A stretch of DNA of 43,227 nt from Alphaproteobacteria bacterium (GTDB lineage: Bacteria; Pseudomonadota; Alphaproteobacteria; UBA828). Within the stretch, counting starts at the first letter, position 1; every line of letters begins with the position of its first letter. The notes below the pieces were generated by a model. That model was not told the origin of the DNA, searched no databases, and was given only the letters and a program-made list of their open reading frames with translations. The stretch is from contig JAJEEP010000102.1 of the NCBI GenBank assembly GCA_022820945.1, positions 1 through 43,227 on the forward strand, read 5' to 3'. The position numbers and the translations under genes are program-made. Positions 26,519 to 35,554 of this stretch are shown here, one piece after another.

Positions 26519-27757
26519 ATGGCCCAGCGCAAGACGCTGAAGACGCTGCGTATCGGGATGATCGGCGCGGGCTTCATCGCGCGCTTCCACCTCGAATCCT
26601 TCACCGGCGTGCGCAACTGCGCCATCACCGGGGTCTACAGCCCGACCGAGGAGAGCCGCAGCGCGCTCGCTGCACGCGCCAACGAGCTCGGCCTCGGCCC
26701 CTGCACCGCTCATGCCTCGCTCGACAAGCTGATCGCGGCAAAGGACGTGGACGCGCTCTGGATCCTCGCGCCCAACGACACCCGCGTCGCCACGATGGAG
26801 GCGATCCACAAGGCGGTGAAGGACGGCAAGCGGCTGCGCGGCGTGGCCTGCGAGAAGCCGCTTGCGCGCAATCTCGCCGAGGCCCGCGCCATGGTCCGGC
26901 TGGCGGACGACGCCCGGCTCGCCACCGGCTACCTGGAGAACCAGGTGTTCTCGACCGCGGTCGAGCGCGGCAAGGAGATCATCTGGCGCCGCGCGGTGCC
27001 GCTCACCGGCCGGCCCTACCTCGCGCGGGCGGCGGAAGAGCATTCCGGCCCGCACATGCCCTGGTTCTGGCAGGGCGAGAAGCAGGGCGGCGGCGTGCTC
27101 TCCGACATGATGTGCCACTCGGTCGAGGTCGCGCGCCACCTGCTGACCGCGCCGGGCGAGGCGCGCGATACGCTCAGGGTGGTGAGCGCCAATGCGACCA
27201 TCGCCAATCTCAAGTGGACCCGACCGGCCTACGTGCGCAGGCTCAAGCGGGAGATGGGGCGCGAGGTCGACTACGGCCGCAGGCCCGCCGAGGATTTTGC
27301 GCGGGGCACGCTGGTGCTGGAGGACCCGGACGGCAACGAGGCGATGATCGAGACCACCACGTCCTGGGCCTACGTGGGCGCGGGCCTGCGCATCCAGCTG
27401 GAGCTGCTGGGCCCGGAATACTCGATGGAGTTCTCCTCCCTCGGCACCGGGCTCAAGGTCTTCATCTCGCGCGCGGTCAAGGGCGCTGCCGGCGAGGACC
27501 TGGTGGAGAAGCAGAACGCCGAGCAGGGCCTGATGCCGGCGCTGGAGGACGAAGCCGGGGTCTACGGCTACACCAGCGAGAACCGCCACATGGTGGAGTG
27601 CTTCCGCACCGGCACGGCGCCCACCGAGACCTTCCGCGACGGGCTCGCCGTGACCGAGATCCTGATGGCGCTCTACCGCTCCGCCGAGCTTGGGCGCACC
27701 GTCAACTTCGGCGAGGAGGACCTGGAGGACTACATCCCGCCCGTGGCGCGGGGCTGA
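26519..27757 (+). CDS. Gfo/Idh/MocA family oxidoreductase
   Basis: The product has 412 residues. The N-terminal Rossmann domain begins IGMIGAGFIARFHLESF and contains GVACEKPLARNLAEAR, the conserved Glu-Lys-Pro of the family. The C-terminal alpha/beta domain carries GGVLSDMMCHSVEVARHLL with the usual Asp and His. These enzymes oxidise or reduce sugars, inositols and related polyols with NAD(P). GGGAGGGAG precedes the ATG. It is divergent from the LLM gene and lies 90 bases before an ABC importer on the same strand; a functional link to either is not shown. Confidence 0.9.
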   Translation: MAQRKTLKTLRIGMIGAGFIARFHLESFTGVRNCAITGVYSPTEESRSALAARANELGLGPCTAHASLDKLIAAKDVDALWILAPNDTRVATMEAIHKAVKDGKRLRGVACEKPLARNLAEARAMVRLADDARLATGYLENQVFSTAVERGKEIIWRRAVPLTGRPYLARAAEEHSGPHMPWFWQGEKQGGGVLSDMMCHSVEVARHLLTAPGEARDTLRVVSANATIANLKWTRPAYVRRLKREMGREVDYGRRPAEDFARGTLVLEDPDGNEAMIETTTSWAYVGAGLRIQLELLGPEYSMEFSSLGTGLKVFISRAVKGAAGEDLVEKQNAEQGLMPALEDEAGVYGYTSENRHMVECFRTGTAPTETFRDGLAVTEILMALYRSAELGRTVNFGEEDLEDYIPPVARG

Positions 27758-27847
27758 TTCCGATCGGGGCGCGGGGCCATGCTATCGTGACAAGGGATCG
27801 GCACCCGCCGCGCTCATTCGGTCGGGTGTCGTAGTGGGAACGGTCTC

Positions 27848-28549
27848 ATGGAACTCGCGCTCGATGCCGTCACCTCCGGCTACGGCGGCATCCCCATCGT
27901 CCGCGAGGTCTCGCTCGAGGTAGGCACGGGCGAGATCGTCGCCATCGTCGGCCGCAACGGCGTGGGCAAGACGACGCTGATCGAGACGGTGGCGGGCCTG
28001 CTGCCGCTCATGGGCGGCGGCATTGCCTTTCGCGGCCGCGACGTCACCCGTGCCGACGCGCGCGACCGGGCCCGCATGGGCATGGGCTACGTGCCGCAGG
28101 GGCGCGGCATCTTCTCCCGCCTCTCGGTGGAAGAGAACCTCCGGATGGGCGAGCTGGTCGGCGGCAAGCGCGCCGAGGCCGCCTTCGAGCGGGTCTACGA
28201 ATGGTTCCCGCGGCTCGCCGAGCGCCGCCGGCAGCGGGCAGGCACCCTCAGCGGCGGCGAGCAGCAGATGCTCGCCATCGGGCGGGTCCTGGTCGGCCGG
28301 CCGACCATCCTGCTGCTGGACGAGCCCTCGGAAGGCATCCAGCCCACCATCGTCGAGCTCATCGCCGACGTGATCGCGAGTCTCAACCGGAAGGACTCGC
28401 TCACCGTGCTGCTGGTCGAGCAGAACATCGACCTGGTGTGCGCGACCGCCCACCGCTGCGTCGTGGTGGACAAGGGCGCGACGGCCGCGACCCTCACGCC
28501 CGACGAGCTCGCCGACCCGGAGGTCGCGCGCCAGTACCTCGCGATCTAA
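27848..28549 (+). CDS. ABC transporter ATP-binding protein (LivF/UrtE-like)
   Basis: The product has 233 residues. Walker A is GRNGVGKTT, the signature is LSGGEQQMLAI and Walker B is ILLLDEPSEGI, with VEQN as the switch region. The GRNGVGKTTL form is typical of UrtE, the second ATPase of urea/short-chain amide importers. It is the first gene of the transporter cluster, whereas in urt operons it is usually last. It would drive import through the two permeases downstream, paired with the ATPase at 31940-32710. Confidence 0.9.
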   Translation: MELALDAVTSGYGGIPIVREVSLEVGTGEIVAIVGRNGVGKTTLIETVAGLLPLMGGGIAFRGRDVTRADARDRARMGMGYVPQGRGIFSRLSVEENLRMGELVGGKRAEAAFERVYEWFPRLAERRRQRAGTLSGGEQQMLAIGRVLVGRPTILLLDEPSEGIQPTIVELIADVIASLNRKDSLTVLLVEQNIDLVCATAHRCVVVDKGATAATLTPDELADPEVARQYLAI

Positions 28550-28632
28550 ACGCCCTCTCCCGCACTCGCACCGCGGGGCGGGCGCGTGCTACGGTCCGCA
28601 CACCGGTCAAGACCAGCAGGGAGATGGACGGA

Positions 28633-29898
28633 ATGCGGTTCAAGGATATGTCATGGCGCCCGCTCGCGGTTCTCGCGCTCGGGGTCGCCGTCGCCACACC
28701 CTTCGCGGTGGCGCTGCCTGGGGAGGCAGCCGCGGAGATCAAGATCTGCGTGATCGACGACCATTCCGGCGATTTCGCGCTGCCCAACATTCCCAAGACC
28801 AATGGCGCACAGCTCGCGGTCGACGAGCTGAACGCCGCCGGCGGCGTGAACGGCGAGCAGATCGAGCTGATCCACTACGACGGCCAGTCGGACGTGAAGC
28901 GCTATCAGGAGCTCGCCAACAAGTGCATCCTCGATGACGAGGCGGACGTCATCATGGCGGGCTACACGAGCTCCGAGCGCGAGGCCGCCCGCGCGGTCGC
29001 CGTGAAGAACAAGACGATCTTCTGGCACAACAACCAGGGCGAAGGCGGCATCGCCGACAAGTACTCGTTCTTCACCGGGCCGATCCCGGAGCAGCAGATC
29101 CTCACCGGCGTCGAGTACATGATCGACACGTACGGGCCCAAGATGTACGTGCTCGCGGCGGACTACGGCTTCGGGCAGGTGAGCGCGCTCTGGACCCACG
29201 TCGCGGCCGGCCTCTTCGGCGGCGAGATCGTGGGCGAGGAGTTCATCCCGCTCGGCAACTCCGAGTTCGCGGCCTCCATCGCCAACGTCCAGAAGGCCAA
29301 GCCGGACTTCATGGTCCACTACCTGGTGGGCGCCAACCAGTCGCAGTTCTACCCGCAGGCGCAGGCGGTCAACCTCGGGCTGCCGGCGATCTCCACGGTG
29401 AACCTGCAGCAGGGCTACGAACACAGGCAGTTCTCGCCGCCCTCGCTCGCCAACATGTACATCCCGGTCGCCTACATCGAGGAGATCCCGACCGACGCCA
29501 ACAAGGCCTTCATCGAGGCCTGGCGGGCGAAGTGGCCGGACGAGCCCTACATCAACCAGCCGGCACGCTGCGCCTACGTCGCGGTTCACATCATGGCGGA
29601 GGCCTGGCGCCGGGCGGGCTCCACCGACACCGACGCCACCATCGCCGCGCTCGAATCCGGCATCACCTTCGATGCGCCGGAGGGCCGCGTGCTGCTCGAC
29701 CCGGCGACCCATCATCTGACGATGAACATCCGCATGGCGCATGTGGACGACGCGCACAACGTCTCCTGGGTCCACGACTTCGGGCCGGTGGAGCCCTGGT
29801 GGCTCAGGACGCTCGGCGTCAACCTGGTGCGCCAGAACGACGGGCGGCAGTACCTCCCGTGGGACGATGCGCGCTACGAGAAGTACAAGAAGGAATAG
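28633..29898 (+). CDS. Amide/urea-type ABC transporter substrate-binding protein
   Basis: The product has 421 residues from the ATG at 28633, with AGGGAG 9 bases upstream; an ATG at 28624 lies too close to that site. The signal peptide ends near Glu-Ala-Ala-Ala (about residue 34), then the periplasmic binding fold follows (IKICVIDDHSGDF, GAQLAVDELNAAGGVNG, FIPLGNSEFAASIANVQKA). The last block resembles UrtA/AmiC proteins that bind urea or short-chain amides. With a formamidase gene nearby, an amide ligand is likely but unproven. It is periplasmic. Confidence 0.87.
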   Translation: MRFKDMSWRPLAVLALGVAVATPFAVALPGEAAAEIKICVIDDHSGDFALPNIPKTNGAQLAVDELNAAGGVNGEQIELIHYDGQSDVKRYQELANKCILDDEADVIMAGYTSSEREAARAVAVKNKTIFWHNNQGEGGIADKYSFFTGPIPEQQILTGVEYMIDTYGPKMYVLAADYGFGQVSALWTHVAAGLFGGEIVGEEFIPLGNSEFAASIANVQKAKPDFMVHYLVGANQSQFYPQAQAVNLGLPAISTVNLQQGYEHRQFSPPSLANMYIPVAYIEEIPTDANKAFIEAWRAKWPDEPYINQPARCAYVAVHIMAEAWRRAGSTDTDATIAALESGITFDAPEGRVLLDPATHHLTMNIRMAHVDDAHNVSWVHDFGPVEPWWLRTLGVNLVRQNDGRQYLPWDDARYEKYKKE

Positions 29899-29976
29899 AC
29901 GTTCGTTCAAACGTGACCGGGCCGGCGTAGACGTGCCGGCCCGGCACCCGTTCTCCAATCGCTGACGGTCGGCACG

Positions 29977-30867
29977 ATGGAAACCGTCTCTTTCATCGTC
30001 AGCCTGCTCTACCAGTACGCCGACACGATCGGGGTCCTCGCGCTCTCCGCGATCGGGCTGATCATCATCTTCGGCATGATGGGCGTCATCAACATGGCGC
30101 ACGGCGAGATGATGATGATCGGCGCCTACATCACCTCCTTCGCCTATTTCGCCGGCGTCCCCAGCGGCATCGCCGTGATCTTCGGCGCCGTGGGCGCAGG
30201 CCTCGCCGGTATCGTCCTCGAACGCGTCATCATCCGACGATTCTACGGCCAGCTCCTGTCGTCCCTCGTGGCGACCTGGGGCTTGAGCCTGCTGTTGAGC
30301 CAGGGCGCCCTCCTCATCTTCGGCCCGCAGATCAAGAGCGTGCCGACACCCTTCGGCAGCTTCGCGCTGGCCGAGCTCTCCTACTCCTACTACCGGCTCT
30401 TCATGCTGGGGATCGCGCTCATCACCATCGCCGGGCTCTGGGCGCTGTTCCGCTACACGCGCTTCGGCGTGCACGCGCGGGCGACCATGCAGAACCCCCG
30501 CATGGCCCGCGCTCTCGGCGTCGATACAGACCGCATCTATGCGCTCACCTTCGGCCTGGGCGCCGCGCTTGCCGGGCTCGCCGGCGGCCTGCTGGCGCTC
30601 ACCGCCAACATCGGCCCCTTCTACGGCATGAGCTACACGCCGCAGGCCTTCATCACCGTGGTCGTGGGCGGCGGCGCCGACGTCATCACCGGCCTGCTCG
30701 CGAGCGTCTTCTCCCTCGGCGCGGCGAAGACCATCTTCATGAACCAGTTCAACATCCTGCTCGGCCATGTCGCGATGCTGGTGCTGGCCTTCGTCATCAT
30801 CCGCCTGATGCCGGCCGGCATCTCCGAGTGGATCGAGCGGCGGCGCGTGAGGGTCCGGAGCCGATGA
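29977..30867 (+). CDS. Branched-chain/amide-type ABC transporter permease (LivH/UrtB-like)
   Basis: The product has 296 residues with about eight membrane helices. MGVINMAHGEMMMIGAY is the LivH/UrtB signature near the N-terminus, and the form with MMM is closest to UrtB. The cytoplasmic coupling loop is near ATMQNPRMARALGVDTDRIY, which contacts the ATPases. It overlaps the next permease gene by 4 bases (ATGA). Confidence 0.9.
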   Translation: METVSFIVSLLYQYADTIGVLALSAIGLIIIFGMMGVINMAHGEMMMIGAYITSFAYFAGVPSGIAVIFGAVGAGLAGIVLERVIIRRFYGQLLSSLVATWGLSLLLSQGALLIFGPQIKSVPTPFGSFALAELSYSYYRLFMLGIALITIAGLWALFRYTRFGVHARATMQNPRMARALGVDTDRIYALTFGLGAALAGLAGGLLALTANIGPFYGMSYTPQAFITVVVGGGADVITGLLASVFSLGAAKTIFMNQFNILLGHVAMLVLAFVIIRLMPAGISEWIERRRVRVRSR

Positions 30868-31943
30868 TGGAGCGCTATCTCGGCGGGCTGACCGGTCCTC
30901 ACGAGATGGGCCGCCACTGGGGCTTCTGGGTCGGCTTCCTCGCGGTGATCGCGGCGGGTGCTGCGGCGCCCGATTACCTCTCGCGCTACGAGCTGCTGAA
31001 CTTCTCCAACTTCCTGACCAGCGTCTTCCTCGCGCTCGGCCTCTGCGTGATGTGGGGTTTCTGCGGCATCCTGAGCCTGGGCCAGGGCGCGTTTCTCGGG
31101 CTCGGCGGCTACGCCTACGGCATCGCCGGGATCAACTTCATCGAGAGCCACGGCCACACCTGGGCGGCGCTCGGCATCGGGCTCGCGGTGCCGGTGCTGG
31201 TCGCCGCTGTGCTCGGCTTCATCATGTTCTACGCCAGGCTGCGGGGCGTCTACGTGGCGATCCTGATGCTGGTGGTGACGCTGCTGCTGGAGACCTTCCT
31301 CAACCAGACCGCAGGCCAGGGCTGGTTCATCGGGGACGCGCACCTCGGCGGCAACAACGGCCTCGGGCGCTTCTCCGGCGTGATCCGAGAGCCGCCGGCG
31401 CTCGACTTCGGCCTCGGCGGCGACATCGAGTTCAACGGCCGCACCCGCGCCTTCTACTTCCTCGTCTTCGGCCTCGTGGTGGTGGTCTATCTCGGGCTGC
31501 GCTGGCTGGTGAACTCCAAGGCCGGGCGGGTGATGATCGCCATTCGCGAGGATGCCGAGCGGACCGAGGCGCTGGGCTACGACATCCGCCTGATCCAGCT
31601 CGGCGTGTTCTGCCTGGGCGCCTTCCTCGCCGGGCTCTCCGGCATCCTCTACGTCTCGTGGGAGAGCTTCATCACACCCACGGTCTTCGGCGTGCAGAAC
31701 AACATCCTGCCGGTGATCTGGGTCGCCGTCGCCGGCCGCAAGAGCCTGACCGCCACGGTGATCGGCACGCTGGTCCTGCTCTGGCTCTCGCAGAAGCTCG
31801 CGGTGCAGGGCAACTACGCGCTGGTGGTGCAGGGCGCGATCCTGATCCTGGTGATGATGCTGCTGCCGGAAGGGGCGATCACGGGCGCGGTCGCGCGCTT
31901 CCAGGCGCTGCGCCAGCGGCTCGCGCGCAGGGCGTCGGCATGA
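30864..31943 (+). CDS. Branched-chain/amide-type ABC transporter permease (LivM/UrtC-like)
   Basis: The product has 359 residues from the ATG overlapping the upstream stop; a second ATG follows at once. WGFCGILSLGQGAFLGLGGY is the LivM/UrtC signature. The coupling helix region IREDAERTEALGYD is present. About ten membrane helices are visible. It forms the channel with the previous gene product and overlaps the next gene by 4 bases. Confidence 0.9.
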   Translation: MMERYLGGLTGPHEMGRHWGFWVGFLAVIAAGAAAPDYLSRYELLNFSNFLTSVFLALGLCVMWGFCGILSLGQGAFLGLGGYAYGIAGINFIESHGHTWAALGIGLAVPVLVAAVLGFIMFYARLRGVYVAILMLVVTLLLETFLNQTAGQGWFIGDAHLGGNNGLGRFSGVIREPPALDFGLGGDIEFNGRTRAFYFLVFGLVVVVYLGLRWLVNSKAGRVMIAIREDAERTEALGYDIRLIQLGVFCLGAFLAGLSGILYVSWESFITPTVFGVQNNILPVIWVAVAGRKSLTATVIGTLVLLWLSQKLAVQGNYALVVQGAILILVMMLLPEGAITGAVARFQALRQRLARRASA

Positions 31944-32710
31944 CGAGCGGCACGGCAAACGGAGGAGACGGCCCCCTGCTCCGGACGCAGGGCCTCGCCA
32001 AGGCGTTCGGCGGCGTCCGCGCGGTCGACGGCGTCGACTTCTCCCTGGAGCCCGGCGAGCTGCGCTGCATCATCGGCCCCAACGGCGCCGGCAAGAGCAC
32101 CTTCTTCAAGCTCCTGCTCGGCAGCGTCAAGCCGGACAAAGGGACGATCCTGTTTCGCGGCCGCGACGTGACGCGCGCCGAGCCGCACCGCCGCGCCCAC
32201 ATGGGGATCGGCGTCAAGTTTCAGCACCTGGGTGTCTACGGCGACCTCACCGTGCGCCACAACCTGCAGCTGCCGCTGCAGCACAGCCTCTCGGGCGAGG
32301 CGATGGATGCCGAGATCGCGCGCCTGCTGGAGCGGCTCAACCTCGCCGGCACCGAGGAGCGCCGTGTGGCCGAGCTCGCACACGGCCAGCGGCAGTGGCT
32401 CGCGATCGGCATGGCGCTCGCCATGCGTCCGGTCCTCCTCCTGCTCGACGAGCCCACCGCCGGCATGGGGCCGGAGGAGACCCGCGCCACCGGCGCGCTG
32501 GTTCATTCCCTCCACGAGGAAGGTGTTACGATCGTCGTCGTCGAGCACGACATGGCGTTCGTGCGCCAGCTTGGCGCGCCGGTCACCGTGCTTCATTACG
32601 GACGGGTATTTGCCGAGGGCTCGCTCGCGGCGATCGAGGGCAACGAGGACGTTCGCAACATCTATCTCGGCGCGACACGGACGATGGCCGTTCGGGGCCG
32701 CCACCACTGA
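31940..32710 (+). CDS. ABC transporter ATP-binding protein (LivG/UrtD-like)
   Basis: The product has 256 residues from the ATG overlapping the permease stop (ATGA). Walker A is GPNGAGKST within GELRCIIGPNGAG, which is UrtD-like; Walker B is VLLLLDEPTAGM and VVVEHDM is the switch region. The signature helix is unusual: ELAHGQRQWLAIG replaces the common LSGGQ, as is normal for UrtD/LivG relatives. It is the second ATPase of the importer and ends 27 bases before the formamidase gene. Confidence 0.9.
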   Translation: MTSGTANGGDGPLLRTQGLAKAFGGVRAVDGVDFSLEPGELRCIIGPNGAGKSTFFKLLLGSVKPDKGTILFRGRDVTRAEPHRRAHMGIGVKFQHLGVYGDLTVRHNLQLPLQHSLSGEAMDAEIARLLERLNLAGTEERRVAELAHGQRQWLAIGMALAMRPVLLLLDEPTAGMGPEETRATGALVHSLHEEGVTIVVVEHDMAFVRQLGAPVTVLHYGRVFAEGSLAAIEGNEDVRNIYLGATRTMAVRGRHH

Positions 32711-32737
32711 GAACCACGGATCAAGGGAGAGACGGCG

Positions 32738-33727
32738 ATGCAGAGAATCAACCGGGGCGATATTCCGAGCAAGTACGCCTTCGACTGGGAAGACGAGCCG
32801 GTGCTCAGGGTGGCGCAGGGCGAGGCGTTTCAGCTCGAGACCGACGACGCGCTCTCCGGCCTCATCGCCGACGACAGCGACGACCCGCAGGTGCACGACT
32901 TCACCGGCGAGCACGTGGTGGCGCTGCAGAGCGTCTGGCCGCCCAAGTACAACCCGGTGGTGGGCCCGATCTATGTGGAAGGCTGCGAGCGCGGCGACAC
33001 CCTCGCCGTGAGCATTCACTCCATCGACCCCTGGCGCTACGGCTTCTCGGGCATCCTGCCGGGCATCGGCCCGCTGGGGGATTCCAAGCGCTGGGCGGAC
33101 TGCTCGGAGGCGCACGTGCAGGTGATCGAGCACTTCCCCGGGCCGAGCGGGCACACGCGGGACGGCACGGGCAAGTATTCCGACAAGCTGACCTGGGACC
33201 TGATGCCCTTCTGCGGCACGCTGGCGTGCGCGCCGGAGCGCGAGGTCTTCACCTCGCTGCTGGGCCAGGGCCCCTTCGGCGGCAACATCGACTGCCGCGA
33301 CGTGCGCGCAGGCCACACGATCCTGCTCAACGCCTACCACGACGGCGGCCTGCTTTACGTGGGCGACATGCACGGCGGGCAGGGCGACACGGAGTTCACG
33401 GGCATCGCCGACGAGACGCGGGCGACGATCGAGCTGAGCGCCACGGTCATCAAGAACAAGCACGCGCCCTGCGTCAGGATCGAGAAGCCGGACAGCATCG
33501 TCGCGGTGGGCATCAACCTGCCGATGGAGCACGCGGTCTACGACGCCTGCGACAACATGATGCAGTGGCTGAGGGACGATTACGGCATCAGCGGCAAGGA
33601 CATGTACATCCGCATGTCCTGCGATCCGGCGTTCCGTATCCGCACCTACCAGATGGTGCGCGCGGTGACGATCCAGCACGTGGTGGGCGCCGAGTATCCC
33701 AAGGAACGCCTGATTCCGGCCTTCTGA
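32738..33727 (+). CDS. fmdA: Acetamidase/formamidase family protein
   Basis: The product has 329 residues. Family features are the N-terminal beta-rich region with TGEHVVALQSVWPP and YVEGCERGDTLAV, then GGNIDCRDVRAGHTILL and VGDMHGGQGDTEFTG, matching the FmdA-type GDxHAxQGDGE motif with metal-binding His and Asp. It hydrolyses formamide or short amides to ammonia and a carboxylate in the cytoplasm. GGGAGAG precedes the ATG. Its place directly after an amide-type importer suggests that the imported ligand is its substrate. Confidence 0.88.
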   Translation: MQRINRGDIPSKYAFDWEDEPVLRVAQGEAFQLETDDALSGLIADDSDDPQVHDFTGEHVVALQSVWPPKYNPVVGPIYVEGCERGDTLAVSIHSIDPWRYGFSGILPGIGPLGDSKRWADCSEAHVQVIEHFPGPSGHTRDGTGKYSDKLTWDLMPFCGTLACAPEREVFTSLLGQGPFGGNIDCRDVRAGHTILLNAYHDGGLLYVGDMHGGQGDTEFTGIADETRATIELSATVIKNKHAPCVRIEKPDSIVAVGINLPMEHAVYDACDNMMQWLRDDYGISGKDMYIRMSCDPAFRIRTYQMVRAVTIQHVVGAEYPKERLIPAF

Positions 33728-33740
33728 GGCGCGTGCGATC

Positions 33741-34895
33741 ATGGCAACGACAGGCTTGAGCGGAACCGCCGGCTGTTTCGTCGGGCGCGTGTGGGCGCCC
33801 GGCGAGGGGCCGCTGGTCGTCACGCTCCGGGGCGACACGCTCTACGACATCACCGCACGGCAAGCGCCCACCATGACGGACGTGCTGGAACAGGACGATC
33901 CGGCCGCGTTCGTGAAGGGGCAGGCCGGCCGCAGGCTCTGCACCGTGGGCGAGTTGGAGGCCGAGAGCATGGCGGCGGGGTCCGATCCGGCCCGGCGCCA
34001 CTTTCTTGCGCCCAACGACCTGCAGGCGGTCAAGGCCTGCGGCGTGACCTTTGCCGGCTCCATGCTGGAGCGCGTGATCGAGGAGCGTGCCGAGGGCGAC
34101 ACGTCACGTGCCCAGGCGATCCGCGATCGCATCGGCGGGACGATCGGCGACCGCCTGAGCAACCTGCGGCCGGGCTCGGAGGAAGCTGCGCAGGTGAAAG
34201 CCGCGCTGATCGCGGAGGGCATCTGGTCGCAGTATCTCGAAGTCGGCATCGGGCCCTACGCCGAGGTGTTCTCCAAGGCGCAGCCGATGTCCGCCGTGGG
34301 CTGGGGCGCGCCGGTGGGCCTGCACCCGGAGTCCAACTGGAACAACCCGGAGCCCGAGATCGTGCTCGCCGTGGCGAGCGACGGGCGGATCAAGGGTGCG
34401 GCGCTCGGAAACGACGTCAACCTGCGCGACTTCGAGGGGCGCTCTGCGCTGCTCCTGAGCAAGGCCAAGGACAACAACGCGTCCGCGGCGGTCGGCCCCT
34501 TCATCCGCCTGTTCGACGAGAGCTACACGCTGGACGACGTGCGGCGCGCCGAGCTGACGCTGAAGGTCGAAGGGCAAGACGGCTTCGTGCTCGGCGGCAC
34601 CTCCTCCATGATCGAGATCAGCCGCGACCCGGAGGACCTGGTGGCGCAGACCTGCGGCGCGCACCATCAGTACCCCGACGGCTTCATGCTCTATCTCGGC
34701 ACGCTCTTCGCGCCGACGGAGGACCGGGACGTGCCCGGCGAGGGCTTCACCCACAAGGCGGGCGATGTCGTTTCCATCTCGACGCCGGCGCTCGGAAGTC
34801 TGGTGAACACCGTGCGGCGCTCGCCGGACTGCCGCCCGTGGGTCTTCGGCGCGCGGGCGCTGATGCGGAACCTGGCCGAGCGCCAGCTGGTCTGA
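33741..34895 (+). CDS. Fumarylacetoacetate hydrolase family protein
   Basis: The product has 384 residues. The C-terminal FAH fold shows the metal site NNPEPEIVLAV (Glu pair) and GNDVNLRDFEGR (Asp), with GTSSMIEISRDPEDLV later. The N-terminal 150 residues are a less conserved extension seen in several FAH-family proteins. Members hydrolyse, hydrate or decarboxylate beta-dicarbonyl or 2-oxo acids. It begins 13 bases after the amidase stop, so it is probably co-transcribed, but a chemical link to amide breakdown is not obvious. The ribosome binding site is weak. Confidence 0.88.
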   Translation: MATTGLSGTAGCFVGRVWAPGEGPLVVTLRGDTLYDITARQAPTMTDVLEQDDPAAFVKGQAGRRLCTVGELEAESMAAGSDPARRHFLAPNDLQAVKACGVTFAGSMLERVIEERAEGDTSRAQAIRDRIGGTIGDRLSNLRPGSEEAAQVKAALIAEGIWSQYLEVGIGPYAEVFSKAQPMSAVGWGAPVGLHPESNWNNPEPEIVLAVASDGRIKGAALGNDVNLRDFEGRSALLLSKAKDNNASAAVGPFIRLFDESYTLDDVRRAELTLKVEGQDGFVLGGTSSMIEISRDPEDLVAQTCGAHHQYPDGFMLYLGTLFAPTEDRDVPGEGFTHKAGDVVSISTPALGSLVNTVRRSPDCRPWVFGARALMRNLAERQLV

Positions 34896-34920
34896 CCGGC
34901 GCGGGCGTTTATCGAGGCTA

Positions 34921-34935
34921 CGGCCCAATGGGCCG
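34921..34935. terminator. Small hairpin after the FAH family gene
   Basis: CGGCCC, AAT, GGGCCG forms a perfect 6-bp stem 25 bases after the FAH stop. It lies just before the parD promoter and is followed by only a short T-containing stretch. It may weakly terminate the amide operon. Confidence 0.35.
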
Positions 34936-34941
34936 CAGTTC

Positions 34942-34971
34942 TTGCCAAAGTTTGCCAACAGGCATTAGTAT
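34942..34971 (+). promoter_or_regulatory. parDE promoter and repeat operator
   Basis: TTGCCA (34942-34947) and TAGTAT (34966-34971) are spaced by 18 bases and resemble -35 and -10 boxes. TTGCCAA occurs twice in direct repeat (34942 and 34952), a possible ParD binding site. The -10 ends only 6 bases before the ATG, so the transcript would start at or near the start codon. Confidence 0.45.
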
Positions 34972-34977
34972 CGAACC

Positions 34978-35217
34978 ATGAGCACGATGAACGTATCGCT
35001 GCCCGAAGCCCTCAAGGACTTCGTGGAGGATCAGGTCAGCGCGCGCGGCTACAGCACGTCGAGCGAGTACGTCCGCGAGCTGATTCGCAAGGATCGGGAC
35101 CGACAGCGCCTGCGCGGCATGCTGCTCGAAGGAGCGGCCTCGCCGCAGGCGGTCGCGGCCGATGCGGACTACTTCGACGCGCTTCGCAGCCGGACCCGCA
35201 AAGCCGGCCGGCGGTGA
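34978..35217 (+). CDS. parD: ParD-type antitoxin
   Basis: The product has 79 residues. The ribbon-helix-helix start is MNVSLPEALKDFVEDQV, followed by GYSTSSEYVRELIRKDRDRQ, the hallmark of ParD. The charged C-terminal tail neutralises ParE. It should bind its own promoter as an autorepressor. No Shine-Dalgarno sequence precedes either nearby ATG, which fits a leaderless transcript from the close promoter. The stop overlaps the parE start by 4 bases. Confidence 0.9.
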   Translation: MSTMNVSLPEALKDFVEDQVSARGYSTSSEYVRELIRKDRDRQRLRGMLLEGAASPQAVAADADYFDALRSRTRKAGRR

Positions 35218-35543
35218 GCGGCAAGCCGGTCGTCCTTCGCGAGCGGGCGCGGTGCGATATCGATGAAGCGATAGAGCACTATCTGTCGGAAGCAGGACAG
35301 ACGGTCGCGCTGAACTTCATCGACGCGCTGGAAGACAACCTCCGGCAGATCGGCGAGCGGCCGGCGAGCGGCTCGCCGCGCCACGCGCATGAACTGGAAA
35401 TTCCCGGCCTGCGCTTCCGATCGATCGGAAGGTTTCCGTATCTGGCGTTCTATGTCGAAAGGGACGCGGAGATCGATGTCTGGCGCGTCCTGCACGGAGC
35501 ACGGGACATTCCGGCCTGGATGCAGCAACCGCTGGAGGAGTGA
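35214..35543 (+). CDS. parE: ParE/RelE-type toxin
   Basis: The product has 109 residues from a GTG that overlaps the parD stop (GTGA). The fold follows ParE: VVLRERARCDIDEAIEHYL, LNFIDALEDNLRQIGERP, a strand LRFRSIGRFPYLAFYVE, and DVWRVLHGARDIP at the C-terminus. ParE toxins block DNA gyrase, while related RelE proteins cut mRNA; sequence alone favours ParE because of its ParD partner. It converges on the aldo/keto reductase gene with 11 bases between. Confidence 0.9.
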   Translation: MSGKPVVLRERARCDIDEAIEHYLSEAGQTVALNFIDALEDNLRQIGERPASGSPRHAHELEIPGLRFRSIGRFPYLAFYVERDAEIDVWRVLHGARDIPAWMQQPLEE

Positions 35544-35554
35544 TTCGGGTGGCG

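Noticed and set aside
27848..32710. Simple branched-chain amino acid (Liv) transporter call
   Set aside because: UrtB-like and UrtD/UrtE-like motif variants and the adjacent formamidase favour an amide or urea ligand, so liv symbols were not assigned.
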